From: a virus
IMG/VR virus record: IMGVR_UViG_3300025652_000451
Location: 1 to 26,492 of that record
Reading direction: 5' to 3' (one strand)
DNA length: 26,492 nt
A model generated the notes under the pieces. The model searched no databases. It saw only the letters and a program-made list of their open reading frames with translations, and was not told the DNA's origin. Both the position numbers and the translations under genes were made by a program. Positions within the stretch are counted from its first letter, which is position 1. Every line of letters begins with the position of its first letter. This document shows positions 1-8,767 of the stretch, piece after piece.

Positions 1-1
1 T

Positions 2-880
2 CTAATACCAACTATACGAGCAGGAGGCAGTGAGATTTGGGTGAGCTTTAACCCAAGATATACAACCGATGCAACTTGGGAGTTTATAGAGAACCCTAGA
101 CCTGACACAGCCATTGAAACAATGAATTTCAATGACAATCCTTACTTTGGTGAAGAACTAGAGAAAGAGCGTCTATTTGACTTAGAACAGAGCCAAAAGA
201 ATCAAGACAAAATTTACGATCATATTTGGCTAGGTGTACCAATGGGTTCAGAATACAATACCTTAATCACTCCTTACATGATTGAGCAAAGCCAAAACAG
301 AACACCATTTGTAACACAAGAGCGAAAGATAGCAGGCTTAGATGTTTCAAGATATGGCGGTGACTTCTCTGAGTTTGTAGTGAGGCATGGCAATCAAATA
401 ATCTATGAGAACTCTGCAAAGGGCTTGGACACTCAAGAGCTATCAGATTGGGCTAAAGAGCAGGTGATAATATCAGGCTGTGAAGTCATAGTCGTGGATA
501 GTGCAGGTTCTGCTGGAGTGTTTGATATACTAAAGGCTTCACTTAATGGCGTGTGTGATGTATATGACTTTAATGGAGCGTATGGAGCCGATGAATCTAA
601 ATATCTCAATCAGCGTGTGGAAACGTGGTTCAAACTTAAATCTTGGATTACAGACACAGGAAAGCTACCCCAAAATAAAAAGGTGAGCCAACTATCTACT
701 ATTACTTACTTTTATAATAACCAAAATAAGATACAATTACTTGGTAAAGAGGAAATGAGGCGAAAGGGAATACATTCACCTGATTGGGGTGACGCTCTTT
801 CAATGACTTTCTATGCAGATGTTAAACGAGTAGTTGAGAAAACAAGAAAGCGTCCAAGGCGCATAGGATTTAGCGGATGA
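2..880 (+). CDS. Terminase large subunit, 5' end cut by window edge
   Basis: This is the packaging motor and nuclease that cuts concatemeric DNA and pumps it into the prohead through the portal. The frame is open back to base 2 and reads LIPTIRAGGSEIW before the GTG at 41, so that GTG is an internal Val codon. SEIWVSFNP matches the end of the terminase ATPase domain, and DNPYF and YDHIWLG match the linker. The RNase H-like nuclease follows, with candidate metal-binding Asp codons at 341 (GLDVSRYGGD), 497 (VVDSAGSAG) and 791 (DWGDALS). The 292 visible codons are the C-terminal part; Walker A and B motifs lie outside the window. The stop overlaps the portal start as ATGA, so the two are probably translationally coupled. 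The family assignment is strong; the P22-like subtype is inferred from the downstream genes. Confidence 0.93.
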   Translation, partial: LIPTIRAGGSEIWVSFNPRYTTDATWEFIENPRPDTAIETMNFNDNPYFGEELEKERLFDLEQSQKNQDKIYDHIWLGVPMGSEYNTLITPYMIEQSQNRTPFVTQERKIAGLDVSRYGGDFSEFVVRHGNQIIYENSAKGLDTQELSDWAKEQVIISGCEVIVVDSAGSAGVFDILKASLNGVCDVYDFNGAYGADESKYLNQRVETWFKLKSWITDTGKLPQNKKVSQLSTITYFYNNQNKIQLLGKEEMRRKGIHSPDWGDALSMTFYADVKRVVEKTRKRPRRIGFSG

Positions 881-2997
881 TTAAAGAAGATAAGAAAGAG
901 GAAGTGCTAAAGAGATTCAAAAAAGCACTCTCAAACTACTCTGAGCTATACACAGAGCAATATGAGTTCACACAAGAGCAATTGCAATTTGCAAGTGGTG
1001 ATATGTGGGATTCTGCTGTAGCTAATGCTAGGATTAGAGATAACCGCCCAATGGTTACGACGAACCTAGTTAGACCTTACGCTAATAGAATTATAAATCC
1101 AATTCGTAAAAGTCCGCTAAGACCTGAGATTAAGCTAGAAGACCCACAAGCTACTGAAATAGTGATGGGTAAGATTAGAGATATTGATATAAGCTCAAGA
1201 GCAAAAGAAGCTGTTGAATGCGCTCATGAAACTCAAGTAATCGGTGGCATAGGCTTTATGCGTGTTTATACTGATTACAAAGATAACGAGAACCTAGAGC
1301 AATCTGTGTTCATCGGCAAGGTGGATAATCCAAGCCAATGTTACTTAGGTGTACATGAAGAGATTGATGGTTCAGACGCTAGGGATGGTGGATATTTCAC
1401 CTACATACCGAAAGAGCAAGCTAAAGAGAAGTGGGGCGAACAGATAGAAGTCGTTGGTGCTTCCAGCTTAGATATTTACTCTAGTTGGGCTGTGCCTGCT
1501 GAATCTATAATGGATGCTACTTATTATGAGCTTAAAGAATCAAGCAAGTGGAGATACTTCCTTATTGATGGCTCTTTTTTAGATGAAATTCCAGAGGGAG
1601 TAACAAAAGAGGAGTTTTTAAGCGCCACAACTGAAAAGGGCGAGCTTGTTGTAGTGAATAAGCGTAGAGTGACAGTCACAACAACAGAGTGCTATCGCAT
1701 TGTGGGTGAAGATATAGTTGAGCATCAAACGCTTCCAATCACAAATATTCCGATTGTTCCTGTATATGGTGATAGGCTTTACTTAGAAGCAACTGAAAAT
1801 AAAAAGTGGGCTGGTGTATCATATTGGCTTTGGGATTCACAGCGTACATTGAACTATTACAAGAGCAATGAGCTTGAGTTAGTATCAAAAGCACCAAAAG
1901 CTCCTATGTTGGTAGCAGAGGGTCAACTAGAAGGTTATAAGGACGAATGGGAGAGCGCAAACACTTCTAGTATTCCGTATTTGACCTATAAGCCTACCAC
2001 ATTTAGCGGTCAACCTGTTGCACCTCCTCAAAGGTTGGATAACCAAGCCTATACAGGCGGACTTTCTCAATCAATGATGCAAGTTGCTCAAGATATGGGC
2101 GCACAAATTGGTGTGAATGATGGAATGATGGGGATGGCTCAAGGTGCTAATGAAGCAAGCGGTGCTGTATTCCAACGCAACACTCAAGGCGAGATAGCTA
2201 CTATCCAATATGCTGATAACTTAGAGCAGTCAATGACTCAAGTATATAAGATTGTGCTCCAATTACTCCCTTATGTAGGAGATACCCCACAAAAGCACGC
2301 TATTCGTGACGAAAAAGGAAATAGAGAATTTCAAGAGATAGACTTTAGCCAAATCCTGACAAAGGAAGTGCTAAAAGATGCAGAGGTGAGTATAAAAGGT
2401 GGCTCAATGCGTGAATCAAGGCGCAGAGCAGATACACAGAGCGTACTTGAAATGATGCAGTTGTTCCCTGAGAAGATGCAAGAAGGCAATATAGCGCCTC
2501 TACTTGTGGAAATGTTAGATGTTGAAAACTCTGAGAAGTTCATACAAGCTTTAGGTGGTGGAGAAGATGCACCTGATCCTCAAGCAATGATGGCACTACA
2601 AGAAGCAGAGGCGACAATAGAAGAACAAGAGCAGATGTTAATGCAAGCAGAGGAGCATATTAAACAAATGAATAACTTTATCCTAGCACAGAAACAAGAG
2701 CGTGAGAATGACCTTGTGATGAAACAAATCGATTCGGAAACTAAGTTAGCACAAACAGAGCTACAAAATCAAGGTAAGCTTGAAGTGGAAGCTCTAAAAC
2801 AGACTGGTAATGCAGTAGCTCAAGACAAAGACATAGCACAAGAAACAAGAAAAAGTGTTATGGAATTAGCAAAAGAGACAATTTCAAAAAATAATAGTAT
2901 ATTAGAGGATAGGGAATTGACAGAAAATGACAATATTGGGATGCCTACAATCGTTACAAGCGCACCTGAGATTGAAGTAGAAGTTGAAGCCGAGTAA
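877..2997 (+). CDS. Portal protein, P22 gp1-like
   Basis: The portal is a dodecameric ring at one head vertex through which DNA enters and leaves and on which the tail is built. At 706 residues it is close to P22 gp1 (about 725). The N-terminal part reads NRIINPIRKSPLRPEI, then HETQVIGGIGFMRVYTDY, which follows the P22-type portal core. A long helical, Gln/Glu-rich C-terminus (about residues 565-690) resembles the C-terminal helical barrel of P22-type portals. It overlaps the terminase by 4 nt and AGGA lies 8 nt upstream of the ATG. The scaffold and capsid genes follow, the usual head order. Confidence 0.92.
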   Translation: MIKEDKKEEVLKRFKKALSNYSELYTEQYEFTQEQLQFASGDMWDSAVANARIRDNRPMVTTNLVRPYANRIINPIRKSPLRPEIKLEDPQATEIVMGKIRDIDISSRAKEAVECAHETQVIGGIGFMRVYTDYKDNENLEQSVFIGKVDNPSQCYLGVHEEIDGSDARDGGYFTYIPKEQAKEKWGEQIEVVGASSLDIYSSWAVPAESIMDATYYELKESSKWRYFLIDGSFLDEIPEGVTKEEFLSATTEKGELVVVNKRRVTVTTTECYRIVGEDIVEHQTLPITNIPIVPVYGDRLYLEATENKKWAGVSYWLWDSQRTLNYYKSNELELVSKAPKAPMLVAEGQLEGYKDEWESANTSSIPYLTYKPTTFSGQPVAPPQRLDNQAYTGGLSQSMMQVAQDMGAQIGVNDGMMGMAQGANEASGAVFQRNTQGEIATIQYADNLEQSMTQVYKIVLQLLPYVGDTPQKHAIRDEKGNREFQEIDFSQILTKEVLKDAEVSIKGGSMRESRRRADTQSVLEMMQLFPEKMQEGNIAPLLVEMLDVENSEKFIQALGGGEDAPDPQAMMALQEAEATIEEQEQMLMQAEEHIKQMNNFILAQKQERENDLVMKQIDSETKLAQTELQNQGKLEVEALKQTGNAVAQDKDIAQETRKSVMELAKETISKNNSILEDRELTENDNIGMPTIVTSAPEIEVEVEAE

Positions 2998-3059
2998 ATT
3001 TACACAAGGTTAGACCTCCACCTAAAGGGGGTATTGAACAATTGAAGTTAAGGAAACTT

Positions 3060-3887
3060 ATGCAAGAAGAAAATCCTGTAGTTGACTCTGAGGAAGAGTT
3101 GGTTGAAACATTGGGAACAACCGAAAACGAGACCCAAGAGGAAGAAACGGAAGAGCTAGAAACGGAAGAGGAAGGTAATGCAGAACCTGAGTCTGAGGAA
3201 GTTAGCGAAGAAGTAGAAGCCACTAGCAATACAAAGGTAGAGAAGCAAGGCAACCTCCCAAAAGGGGCGCAGAAGCGTATTGATAAGCTCACAAAACAGC
3301 GTGAGCAGAAAGATGCGAAGATTGCAGAGCTTGAAGCTCAACTAGAGTATGCAAATAAGTTTTTGGAACAGCCAGAGCCTGAGAACTTAGACGAGTTAAG
3401 TGTAAGCGAGCAAGTTAAACATGGTGTAATGCGTAACACAGCAGAGCAACAGAAGCAACAGCTTGAAGCCCAAAAGCAACAAGTGATAGCTCAACACAAA
3501 GCCCAAGTATGGGAGGCTAAAAAGCAAGAGAAAGCCGATGTATATGCTGATTTTGACCAAGCAATGGCATCAACTGCTCAAACTTTTAAGCTTTCACCAA
3601 AAAACACAGCCGAACTTATGGAATACATAGGCGAGTCTGATGTGGGTGTTGATTTAGCTTACTACTTAGCAAAGAACCCTCACGAAGCTAACGCTTTAGA
3701 AGGTCTAGGAACAATGGCGAAAGCTACCAAGTTAATGAAATTGGAACTCAAATTAGAGAGCCAACAACAAAAATCAACCAAGCCGATAACAAAGGCTAAA
3801 CAACCTATATCCAAAGCTAAGGGAAGCGCAACCACAAAATCAACTGCTTCCAATTCACGTAGTTTTTGGGATAATATAGGGAAATAG
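3060..3887 (+). CDS. Scaffolding protein (putative)
   Basis: This probably acts as the internal assembly scaffold for the prohead, leaving before or during packaging. The evidence is its place between portal and capsid and its composition: a very acidic first 60 residues rich in Glu and Thr, then a helical Gln/Lys/Glu stretch (QREQKDAKIAELEAQLE), then a basic tail ending SFWDNIGK. P22-type scaffolds bind coat through a basic C-terminus, which would fit. The ATG at 3060 was chosen because AAGGA (3050-3054) lies 5 nt upstream. An in-frame TTG at 3042 with AAGGGGG about 10 nt upstream would add six residues and remains possible. No conserved motif was recognised, so the call rests on context and composition. 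Confidence 0.78.
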   Translation: MQEENPVVDSEEELVETLGTTENETQEEETEELETEEEGNAEPESEEVSEEVEATSNTKVEKQGNLPKGAQKRIDKLTKQREQKDAKIAELEAQLEYANKFLEQPEPENLDELSVSEQVKHGVMRNTAEQQKQQLEAQKQQVIAQHKAQVWEAKKQEKADVYADFDQAMASTAQTFKLSPKNTAELMEYIGESDVGVDLAYYLAKNPHEANALEGLGTMAKATKLMKLELKLESQQQKSTKPITKAKQPISKAKGSATTKSTASNSRSFWDNIGK

Positions 3888-3896
3888 GATAATAAA

Positions 3897-5096
3897 ATGG
3901 CAACTAATGCTTTTAAGAATACACAGCTAGTAGTAGATGGAACAATTGCGTCACTTCACAAGGGTGATCCTTTCATTGGTCTAATTGATAAGCAATACTC
4001 CGACAGATACGCACGTTCAGGTGCAAAAGTTGGTAATACGATTTCAATTAAAAAGCCTGCACGCTTCACTACTGCAACAGGTAAAGTTACAACTCCACAA
4101 GATTATACAGAAGAATGGGTTGACTTGACGCTTGCTACACAGCGTAATGGTTCACTTTCTTTTGGTTCTGTTGAGGAAACTCTAGACCTTAACGACTTTA
4201 AAACTAATGTAGCAGACCCTTTTGGTCTTCAAATGGCTTCTGACATCGCAGAGGATGTTCTAACTGATGTTATGACTTCTGTGGGTAACACAATTGTAAC
4301 TACTTCACTTGTTCAATCTGATGTAGTTCAAGCTGGTGTTAAAATGACACACGGAACAACTCCAACAGCAGGGCGCTATTTACTTTGTGACCCAACTGAT
4401 GAAGGTACTTACACTGTAAACAATACAGGTCTATTTAATCCATCTGCAGAGATTTCAAAAGAGTTTTCTAACTCTACTGTTGGTCGTGCAAATGGCTTTG
4501 ATTGGTTCCGTTCTAATAACTTGCCTATTATTACTATGCCAACTTTGATTACTGGTGCGGTTACTACTACTTATGCAGATGGTGAAACTACTTTAATCGT
4601 TAAAGATTTTGGCGCAAATGCAGTTATTCAAGCAGGTACCGTGTTTACAATCGCAGGGACTAACGCAGTTCAAATTGAAAACAAAAAACTTCTAGGTTTT
4701 GGCTTCCAAGTTTCAGTACGTGAAACAGTGACTCTTTCAGGAACAGGCACAGGATCATTCAAGATTGAGCCTATGTATGGACCTCTTGCTGGTGGTCGTC
4801 AAAATGTAGATGCTTTGCCTCTAGCAAATGCAGTTATTACTCTTGCAGGTGAGTCAAACGCTTCTTATCGCCAACAACTTTGCTTCACTAAGTCTGCATT
4901 TACAATGGCAACTGCTGACCTGAAACATCTTAAAACGGGTTACTGTGCGACATCTAACTTTGATGGTATCGCAGGTCGCTTTGTTCAAGATGGTGATGCA
5001 ATCAATGACGAAAACATTTCACGCTTTGATGTTCTTTACGGACAAAGATGTTTACGTCCAGAGCATGCTTGTAAAATTTGGGTGAAAATCGCCTAA
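3897..5096 (+). CDS. Major capsid protein, P22 coat-like
   Basis: This is the predicted shell subunit of the icosahedral head. It has 399 residues (P22 coat has 430) and sits directly after the scaffold. The N-terminal order resembles P22-type HK97-fold coats: a helix (QLVVDGTIASLHKGDPFIGL), a KVGNTISIKKP strand, then a TLATQRNGSLSF region and SDIAEDVLTDVMTSVG. Translation is supported by AGGA 7 nt before the ATG. A strong terminator follows within 20 nt of the stop, suggesting that capsid transcripts end here in large numbers while some read through. The capsid role is well supported by order and length; the P22 coat family is a pattern judgement. Confidence 0.9.
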   Translation: MATNAFKNTQLVVDGTIASLHKGDPFIGLIDKQYSDRYARSGAKVGNTISIKKPARFTTATGKVTTPQDYTEEWVDLTLATQRNGSLSFGSVEETLDLNDFKTNVADPFGLQMASDIAEDVLTDVMTSVGNTIVTTSLVQSDVVQAGVKMTHGTTPTAGRYLLCDPTDEGTYTVNNTGLFNPSAEISKEFSNSTVGRANGFDWFRSNNLPIITMPTLITGAVTTTYADGETTLIVKDFGANAVIQAGTVFTIAGTNAVQIENKKLLGFGFQVSVRETVTLSGTGTGSFKIEPMYGPLAGGRQNVDALPLANAVITLAGESNASYRQQLCFTKSAFTMATADLKHLKTGYCATSNFDGIAGRFVQDGDAINDENISRFDVLYGQRCLRPEHACKIWVKIA

Positions 5097-5115
5097 TCAT
5101 TTTTAAAATGGAGAG

Positions 5116-5143
5116 GGGAGGGGTTAAGCTCCTCCCTTTTTTT
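5116..5143 (+). terminator. Intrinsic terminator after major capsid gene
   Basis: The 5' arm GGGAGGGG (5116-5123) pairs with CTCCTCCC (5129-5136) over 8 bp including one G-U, with a 5-nt loop TTAAG, followed by seven Ts (5137-5143). This is a strong rho-independent terminator on the + strand, 19 nt after the capsid stop. Downstream tail genes have no visible promoter of their own, so it probably works as an attenuator that makes capsid mRNA more abundant. Confidence 0.88.
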
Positions 5144-5389
5144 ATGCCTATGTTATTTGTTAAAAGAGAAATTCAAGTGGAGCTAGAGTTCCCAATGGTA
5201 GTATACCCAAAGGTGCAAGCTGATTGGGATGGCAAAGACTATTCAAAGCTCAACACTATTCGTTTGGAAACTGCAGAAGAATACAAAGCCTTAAAGATTG
5301 ATTTTGTATTAAATTTTAGAGAAGTGACAAATATTGTCAAACCAAAAAGAACTGTTGCTATAAAGAAACAAACCAAATTAGAGGTATAA
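5144..5389 (+). CDS. Small unknown protein between capsid and gp4-like gene
   Basis: I do not recognise this protein. It would have 81 residues, with hydrophobic/charged alternation early (VELEFPMVVYPK) and a basic end (PKRTVAIKKQTKLEV). By position it might be a minor head or head-completion component. The start is uncertain. The reading frame is open back into the capsid gene, but those codons lie in the terminator stem. ATG at 5144 directly abuts the T-run and ATG at 5150 is next; neither has a clear Shine-Dalgarno site. GTG at 5177 and ATG at 5195 are other options. The stop lies 1 nt before the following ATG. Confidence 0.6.
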   Translation: MPMLFVKREIQVELEFPMVVYPKVQADWDGKDYSKLNTIRLETAEEYKALKIDFVLNFREVTNIVKPKRTVAIKKQTKLEV

Positions 5390-5390
5390 A

Positions 5391-6098
5391 ATGGCAAGAA
5401 CTGCAAGGGATTTGATAACAGATGCCCTAAGAACAACAGGCGCTATTAGTGCTATTGAAACCCCTGCGCCTGAGGAAACAGCACACGGACTCAATGAGCT
5501 TAATAACCTTGTGGCTCAATTAGACCTAGACTCACTTTATCCTTATGTAGAGGATAGAACAACAGGAAGCCTCACAAGTGGGAAAACCTTGTATAGTATT
5601 GGAGTGGGTGCAGACATTGATATAGCACGACCTAATGACATTGTGAGCTTCTCTATTGAATATGGAGGGGCTTATTCTCCTTTGACTAAAGAAAGCTCTA
5701 GAGCGTTTGATAATGAATCAAGGATGAATACAAGCTATGGATCAATTCCTAGCACTTATATTTATAGGACTGATTTCCCTAATGGAACTCTTGAAATATA
5801 CCCAAGCCCATCAAGTAATTTTAATTTTATTATGACTTCAAAGTTTAAGAATTTAAACTATGGACTTAACGATGAGATACTACTACCAAGTGGCTACTAT
5901 CCATTATTGCAGTACAATCTTGCAAAGCTTCTTTTGATACATTACCCAAACCCTGAGAAATACACACTTGTAGCAGAAACAGCTAACGAAATGCTTGCAA
6001 GAGTTAAAAGATTGAACAATCAAGCTGGCAAGCTAAAGAATGACTTTGGTGGCTCTCGTGGTAAATATGATATTATTTCAGATAGTTTTGTGAGGTAG
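5391..6098 (+). CDS. Tail accessory factor / head completion, P22 gp4-like
   Basis: This is predicted to bind under the portal after packaging and start tail assembly, as gp4 does in P22. The N-terminus (ARTARDLITDALRTTGAI, then LNELNNLVAQLDLDSLYPY) has the helical pattern typical of gp4-like phage proteins. The middle reads RPNDIVSFSI and TLEIYPSPSSNF, and a helical LQYNLAKLLLIHYP segment follows. It has 235 residues, longer than P22 gp4 (166). GAGG lies 7 nt before the ATG. It sits immediately before the gp10-like gene, the same order as in P22-like phages. The family call is by pattern and context. Confidence 0.82.
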   Translation: MARTARDLITDALRTTGAISAIETPAPEETAHGLNELNNLVAQLDLDSLYPYVEDRTTGSLTSGKTLYSIGVGADIDIARPNDIVSFSIEYGGAYSPLTKESSRAFDNESRMNTSYGSIPSTYIYRTDFPNGTLEIYPSPSSNFNFIMTSKFKNLNYGLNDEILLPSGYYPLLQYNLAKLLLIHYPNPEKYTLVAETANEMLARVKRLNNQAGKLKNDFGGSRGKYDIISDSFVR

Positions 6099-6101
6099 CA
6101 G

Positions 6102-7556
6102 ATGCCCTTAGTTGATTTTATTTCACAGACTTATGAAAGTATATCTAAAAATGTGAGTTCTAAGAGGACTCTAAACTTGTACCCTGAAAGTACAGAGGGT
6201 GAGGGAAAATCTAACCTTATTCTTGTAGGGTGTGCAGGAACTACAGAAACAGCCGATTATTCAGGCATTAGTGGCGTAAGTCCTACAAGTGGATGCCGAG
6301 GGATGCACTACGCATCAAATAACATACTTTATGTAGTCTATGGTGGTGCCTTAATCAAATACCTACCCAATGGGCTAAGCGTTAAGATTCTAAGCTTATC
6401 GGAAAACTCAGGAACTAGAGTATCAATGGCTGACAATGGTACGGATTTGGTACTTGTAGATGGCGCTTTTTTAAAAACTATTCGCCTAAGTGATGATATA
6501 GTGGGAACTCCAACAGTTGACTTTGTTAACCCTACGGAAGTTGTCTATTTAGGTCGTAGGCTTGTAGTGATTAACGAGAGTAATAATTTTTGGTGGTCTG
6601 ATATTGACGATGCAAGCACTTGGAGTGCTTTAAGTGTGGCAAGTGCAGAAACTAACCCTGATAATATTCTAGCTATGGCTGTTAAAGATGGCGAGCTTTG
6701 GCTAATGGGAGAACGTAGCTATGAAGTCAGACGAGTTGACTCCGACCCTAATAATCCCTACAGCCTTGTGGGTGGTTCTGCTAATCAGATTGGTGTGGGA
6801 GCTAAGTACTCACTCACAAGCATTGCTGACAATGTTTTTTGGTTGGGTAGCTCAGTAGCAGGACAGAATCAAGTCTTTATGAGTAATGGGTATTCCGAGC
6901 AAAGAATCTCAAACCACGCTCTTGAATGGGAACTAGACAAGTACAAAGCAAACACATCAAGCGCATTTGGATTTAGCTATCAACAAGAAGGACATACCTT
7001 CTATTATTTGACTATTCCTCAAGCAGATAAAACTTTTGGTTTTGACTTAGCAACAGGAATGTGGCACGAAAGGAGCACGAGGGATGCGCTTAAAAATATT
7101 TTTCATCAGTGGGCTGTTACTCATTGCGCCTTTGCTTATGGTAGAATACTATGCGGAAATGGTGAAGTTCCTAAGCTTCTTGAGTTATCACTTGATAAAT
7201 ATGATGAATGGGACGGTCGTCCTATTGTAAAACTTCATCAAAGCCCAGTTTACTTCACGGATTACAAGCAACTTTATCATAATATATTTGAAGTTGATAT
7301 TGAAACAGGTGTGGGGCTTCAAACAGGACAAGGATCAAGACCTGAGATTATGATGCAGTATTCAGACGATGGAGGTCACACTTGGAGTTCTGAGCGTTGG
7401 ACTTCACTAGGTAATATTGGTAAATACAGAACTAGAGCTATTTGGCGCAGGCTTGGAAGGTCTAGGGAGCGTGTATATCGTGTGCTTGTTTCTGACCCTG
7501 TGAAAGTTGTAATGATTGGTGCTAAATTGGATTATTCAATAGGGGCTAACAAGTGA
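6102..7556 (+). CDS. Packaged DNA stabilization / tail hub, P22 gp10-like
   Basis: This is predicted to form the hub below the gp4 ring that plugs the portal and carries the tailspikes. It has 484 residues, close to P22 gp10 (472). The N-terminus reads PLVDFISQTYESISKNVS then RTLNLYPES, with GCAGTTETADYSG and GCRGMHYASNNILYVVYGG, all typical of this family and its beta-propeller-like body. Later landmarks are DDASTWSALSVASAETNPDN and DDGGHTWSSERW. GAGG lies 6 nt before the ATG. It directly follows the gp4-like gene and the stop overlaps the next GTG by 4 nt. The family assignment is strong. Confidence 0.9.
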   Translation: MPLVDFISQTYESISKNVSSKRTLNLYPESTEGEGKSNLILVGCAGTTETADYSGISGVSPTSGCRGMHYASNNILYVVYGGALIKYLPNGLSVKILSLSENSGTRVSMADNGTDLVLVDGAFLKTIRLSDDIVGTPTVDFVNPTEVVYLGRRLVVINESNNFWWSDIDDASTWSALSVASAETNPDNILAMAVKDGELWLMGERSYEVRRVDSDPNNPYSLVGGSANQIGVGAKYSLTSIADNVFWLGSSVAGQNQVFMSNGYSEQRISNHALEWELDKYKANTSSAFGFSYQQEGHTFYYLTIPQADKTFGFDLATGMWHERSTRDALKNIFHQWAVTHCAFAYGRILCGNGEVPKLLELSLDKYDEWDGRPIVKLHQSPVYFTDYKQLYHNIFEVDIETGVGLQTGQGSRPEIMMQYSDDGGHTWSSERWTSLGNIGKYRTRAIWRRLGRSRERVYRVLVSDPVKVVMIGAKLDYSIGANK

Positions 7557-7960
7557 AGTTTGATTCTGCTCCGATTAAAAAGCCTTTCATTGGTGAGTCT
7601 ATCATCAATGGTAAAGTTTGGGTTCAATGGCTCACGACAATAGGAGATGCACTAAAGGGGGAGTGGAGCGAAGGCACACGCCCTCTTGTTTCTTCTGTTG
7701 CTGTTGGCACTAATTACTTTTCTTTTCAAGGTCGCCAAGTCTTTGTTAGGCTTGTTTTTGAAGATAAGAGTCTTAGTGGTATAATAGAAGTCCTTGATGT
7801 AGGTGGAAAACCTATATTATTTGAAGATGGATTGTTAAATTTGTATGATGGCACAACGATATTGCAAGGTGTTGAGGTCGTTGGTAGTGAAATTAGATTA
7901 CCCACTTTAGTAACAAGTGGATTTGGAATATTAACAGGCACACTTGTGCTAAAGAGGTAA
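7553..7960 (+). CDS. Putative minor virion protein (135 aa)
   Basis: I do not recognise a named family with certainty. The N-terminus (KPFIGESIINGKVWVQWLT) resembles short podovirus proteins encoded near tail and fibre genes that carry a W-x2-W motif. The rest is predicted mostly beta: VGTNYFSFQGRQVFVRLVF, then SGIIEVLDVGGKP. The start is GTG, with AGGGG 7 nt upstream and a 4-nt overlap with the gp10-like stop, so coupled translation is likely. Its place between the hub and ejection genes favours a virion component. Confidence 0.68.
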   Translation: MKFDSAPIKKPFIGESIINGKVWVQWLTTIGDALKGEWSEGTRPLVSSVAVGTNYFSFQGRQVFVRLVFEDKSLSGIIEVLDVGGKPILFEDGLLNLYDGTTILQGVEVVGSEIRLPTLVTSGFGILTGTLVLKR

Positions 7961-7963
7961 AAA

Positions 7964-8764
7964 ATGGTTCCTTTAATTATGGCAGGAGCAGGGTTAGCTA
8001 GTTTGGGTGGTCAATTATATGGAGCGCACCAGCAAGCTGAGGCAATGAAGGCAAGCGCAAGAGCGCAAGAGCGTGGACAAATAAGAGCTATTGAAGAACA
8101 GCGTCAAGCTTATGGTGACATTGCCCCAATGTATCAACCTTACCAACAAGCAGGACTTCAAGGTCTTGCAGGCATGGGCGGTGACTACTCTACTGAAATG
8201 GGTGATTTTGAGTATAATCAAGATGTAAACAACTTCTTAGACCCTTCAATGCAATTTCAACAACAGCAAATGCGTGATGCAATGGAACAGAGCGCAGTAG
8301 CTAGAGGTGGCTTGCAAAGTGGTGGATTCGCTAAGGCTTTGCAAGATAGAGCTGGGCAATTTGCACAAACTGACTACGGAAACGCTTACAATAGAATGAC
8401 TCAAGACAAGCAAGGCGCTTATCAGCAGTTTATGGATAGATTTGCAAGTCGTAGAGCTAACAACCAACAGCGACTTAGCCAAATGCAGAATTTAGCAACA
8501 CTAGGCGCAAACTCAACAAGTGGACTAGCTAACCTAAGAACAGGCACAGCTAACAATATTAGCACAAACTTACAGAATATCGGAACAGCTCAAGGATATG
8601 GCGCACAAGCAGGCGGTATGGCTTATGGTCAAGCTGTGCAGAACATGACAAGCCCACAGAATCTTATGGGCGCTTATCAAACTTATAACAGCCTAGCGAC
8701 TCCACAGCCAAGTGGCTCTACCTATATGGGTGATGCTGTACAAATGGGCTTAACTACGAGGTAA
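7964..8764 (+). CDS. Putative DNA ejection protein, gp7/gp14-type
   Basis: This is predicted to be an internal virion protein injected with the DNA to help it cross the envelope. The 266 residues begin with a short Ala/Gly hydrophobic segment (PLIMAGAGLASLGGQLYG) followed by a helical AHQQAEAMKASARAQERGQ stretch. The rest is rich in Gln, Ala and Gly, with SAVARGGLQSGGFAKALQDR in the middle. This composition and the N-terminal hydrophobic helix are common in podovirus ejection proteins. GAGG lies 5 nt before the ATG. It is first of a run of ejection-like genes after the tail hub, as in P22 and related phages. The specific equivalence to P22 gp7 or gp20 is inferred. Confidence 0.75.
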   Translation: MVPLIMAGAGLASLGGQLYGAHQQAEAMKASARAQERGQIRAIEEQRQAYGDIAPMYQPYQQAGLQGLAGMGGDYSTEMGDFEYNQDVNNFLDPSMQFQQQQMRDAMEQSAVARGGLQSGGFAKALQDRAGQFAQTDYGNAYNRMTQDKQGAYQQFMDRFASRRANNQQRLSQMQNLATLGANSTSGLANLRTGTANNISTNLQNIGTAQGYGAQAGGMAYGQAVQNMTSPQNLMGAYQTYNSLATPQPSGSTYMGDAVQMGLTTR

Positions 8765-8767
8765 ATT

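Noticed and set aside
3018-3036. Possible 6-bp hairpin ACCTCC / GGGGGT between portal and scaffold genes
   Set aside because: It has no following T-run, so it is not an intrinsic terminator. It could mask the AAGGGGG before the TTG at 3042, but the stem is too short to claim regulation.
2954-3341. Minus-strand frames rich in Ser and Phe opposite the scaffold gene
   Set aside because: They mirror the acidic Glu codons of the scaffold; no ribosome site or operon partner.
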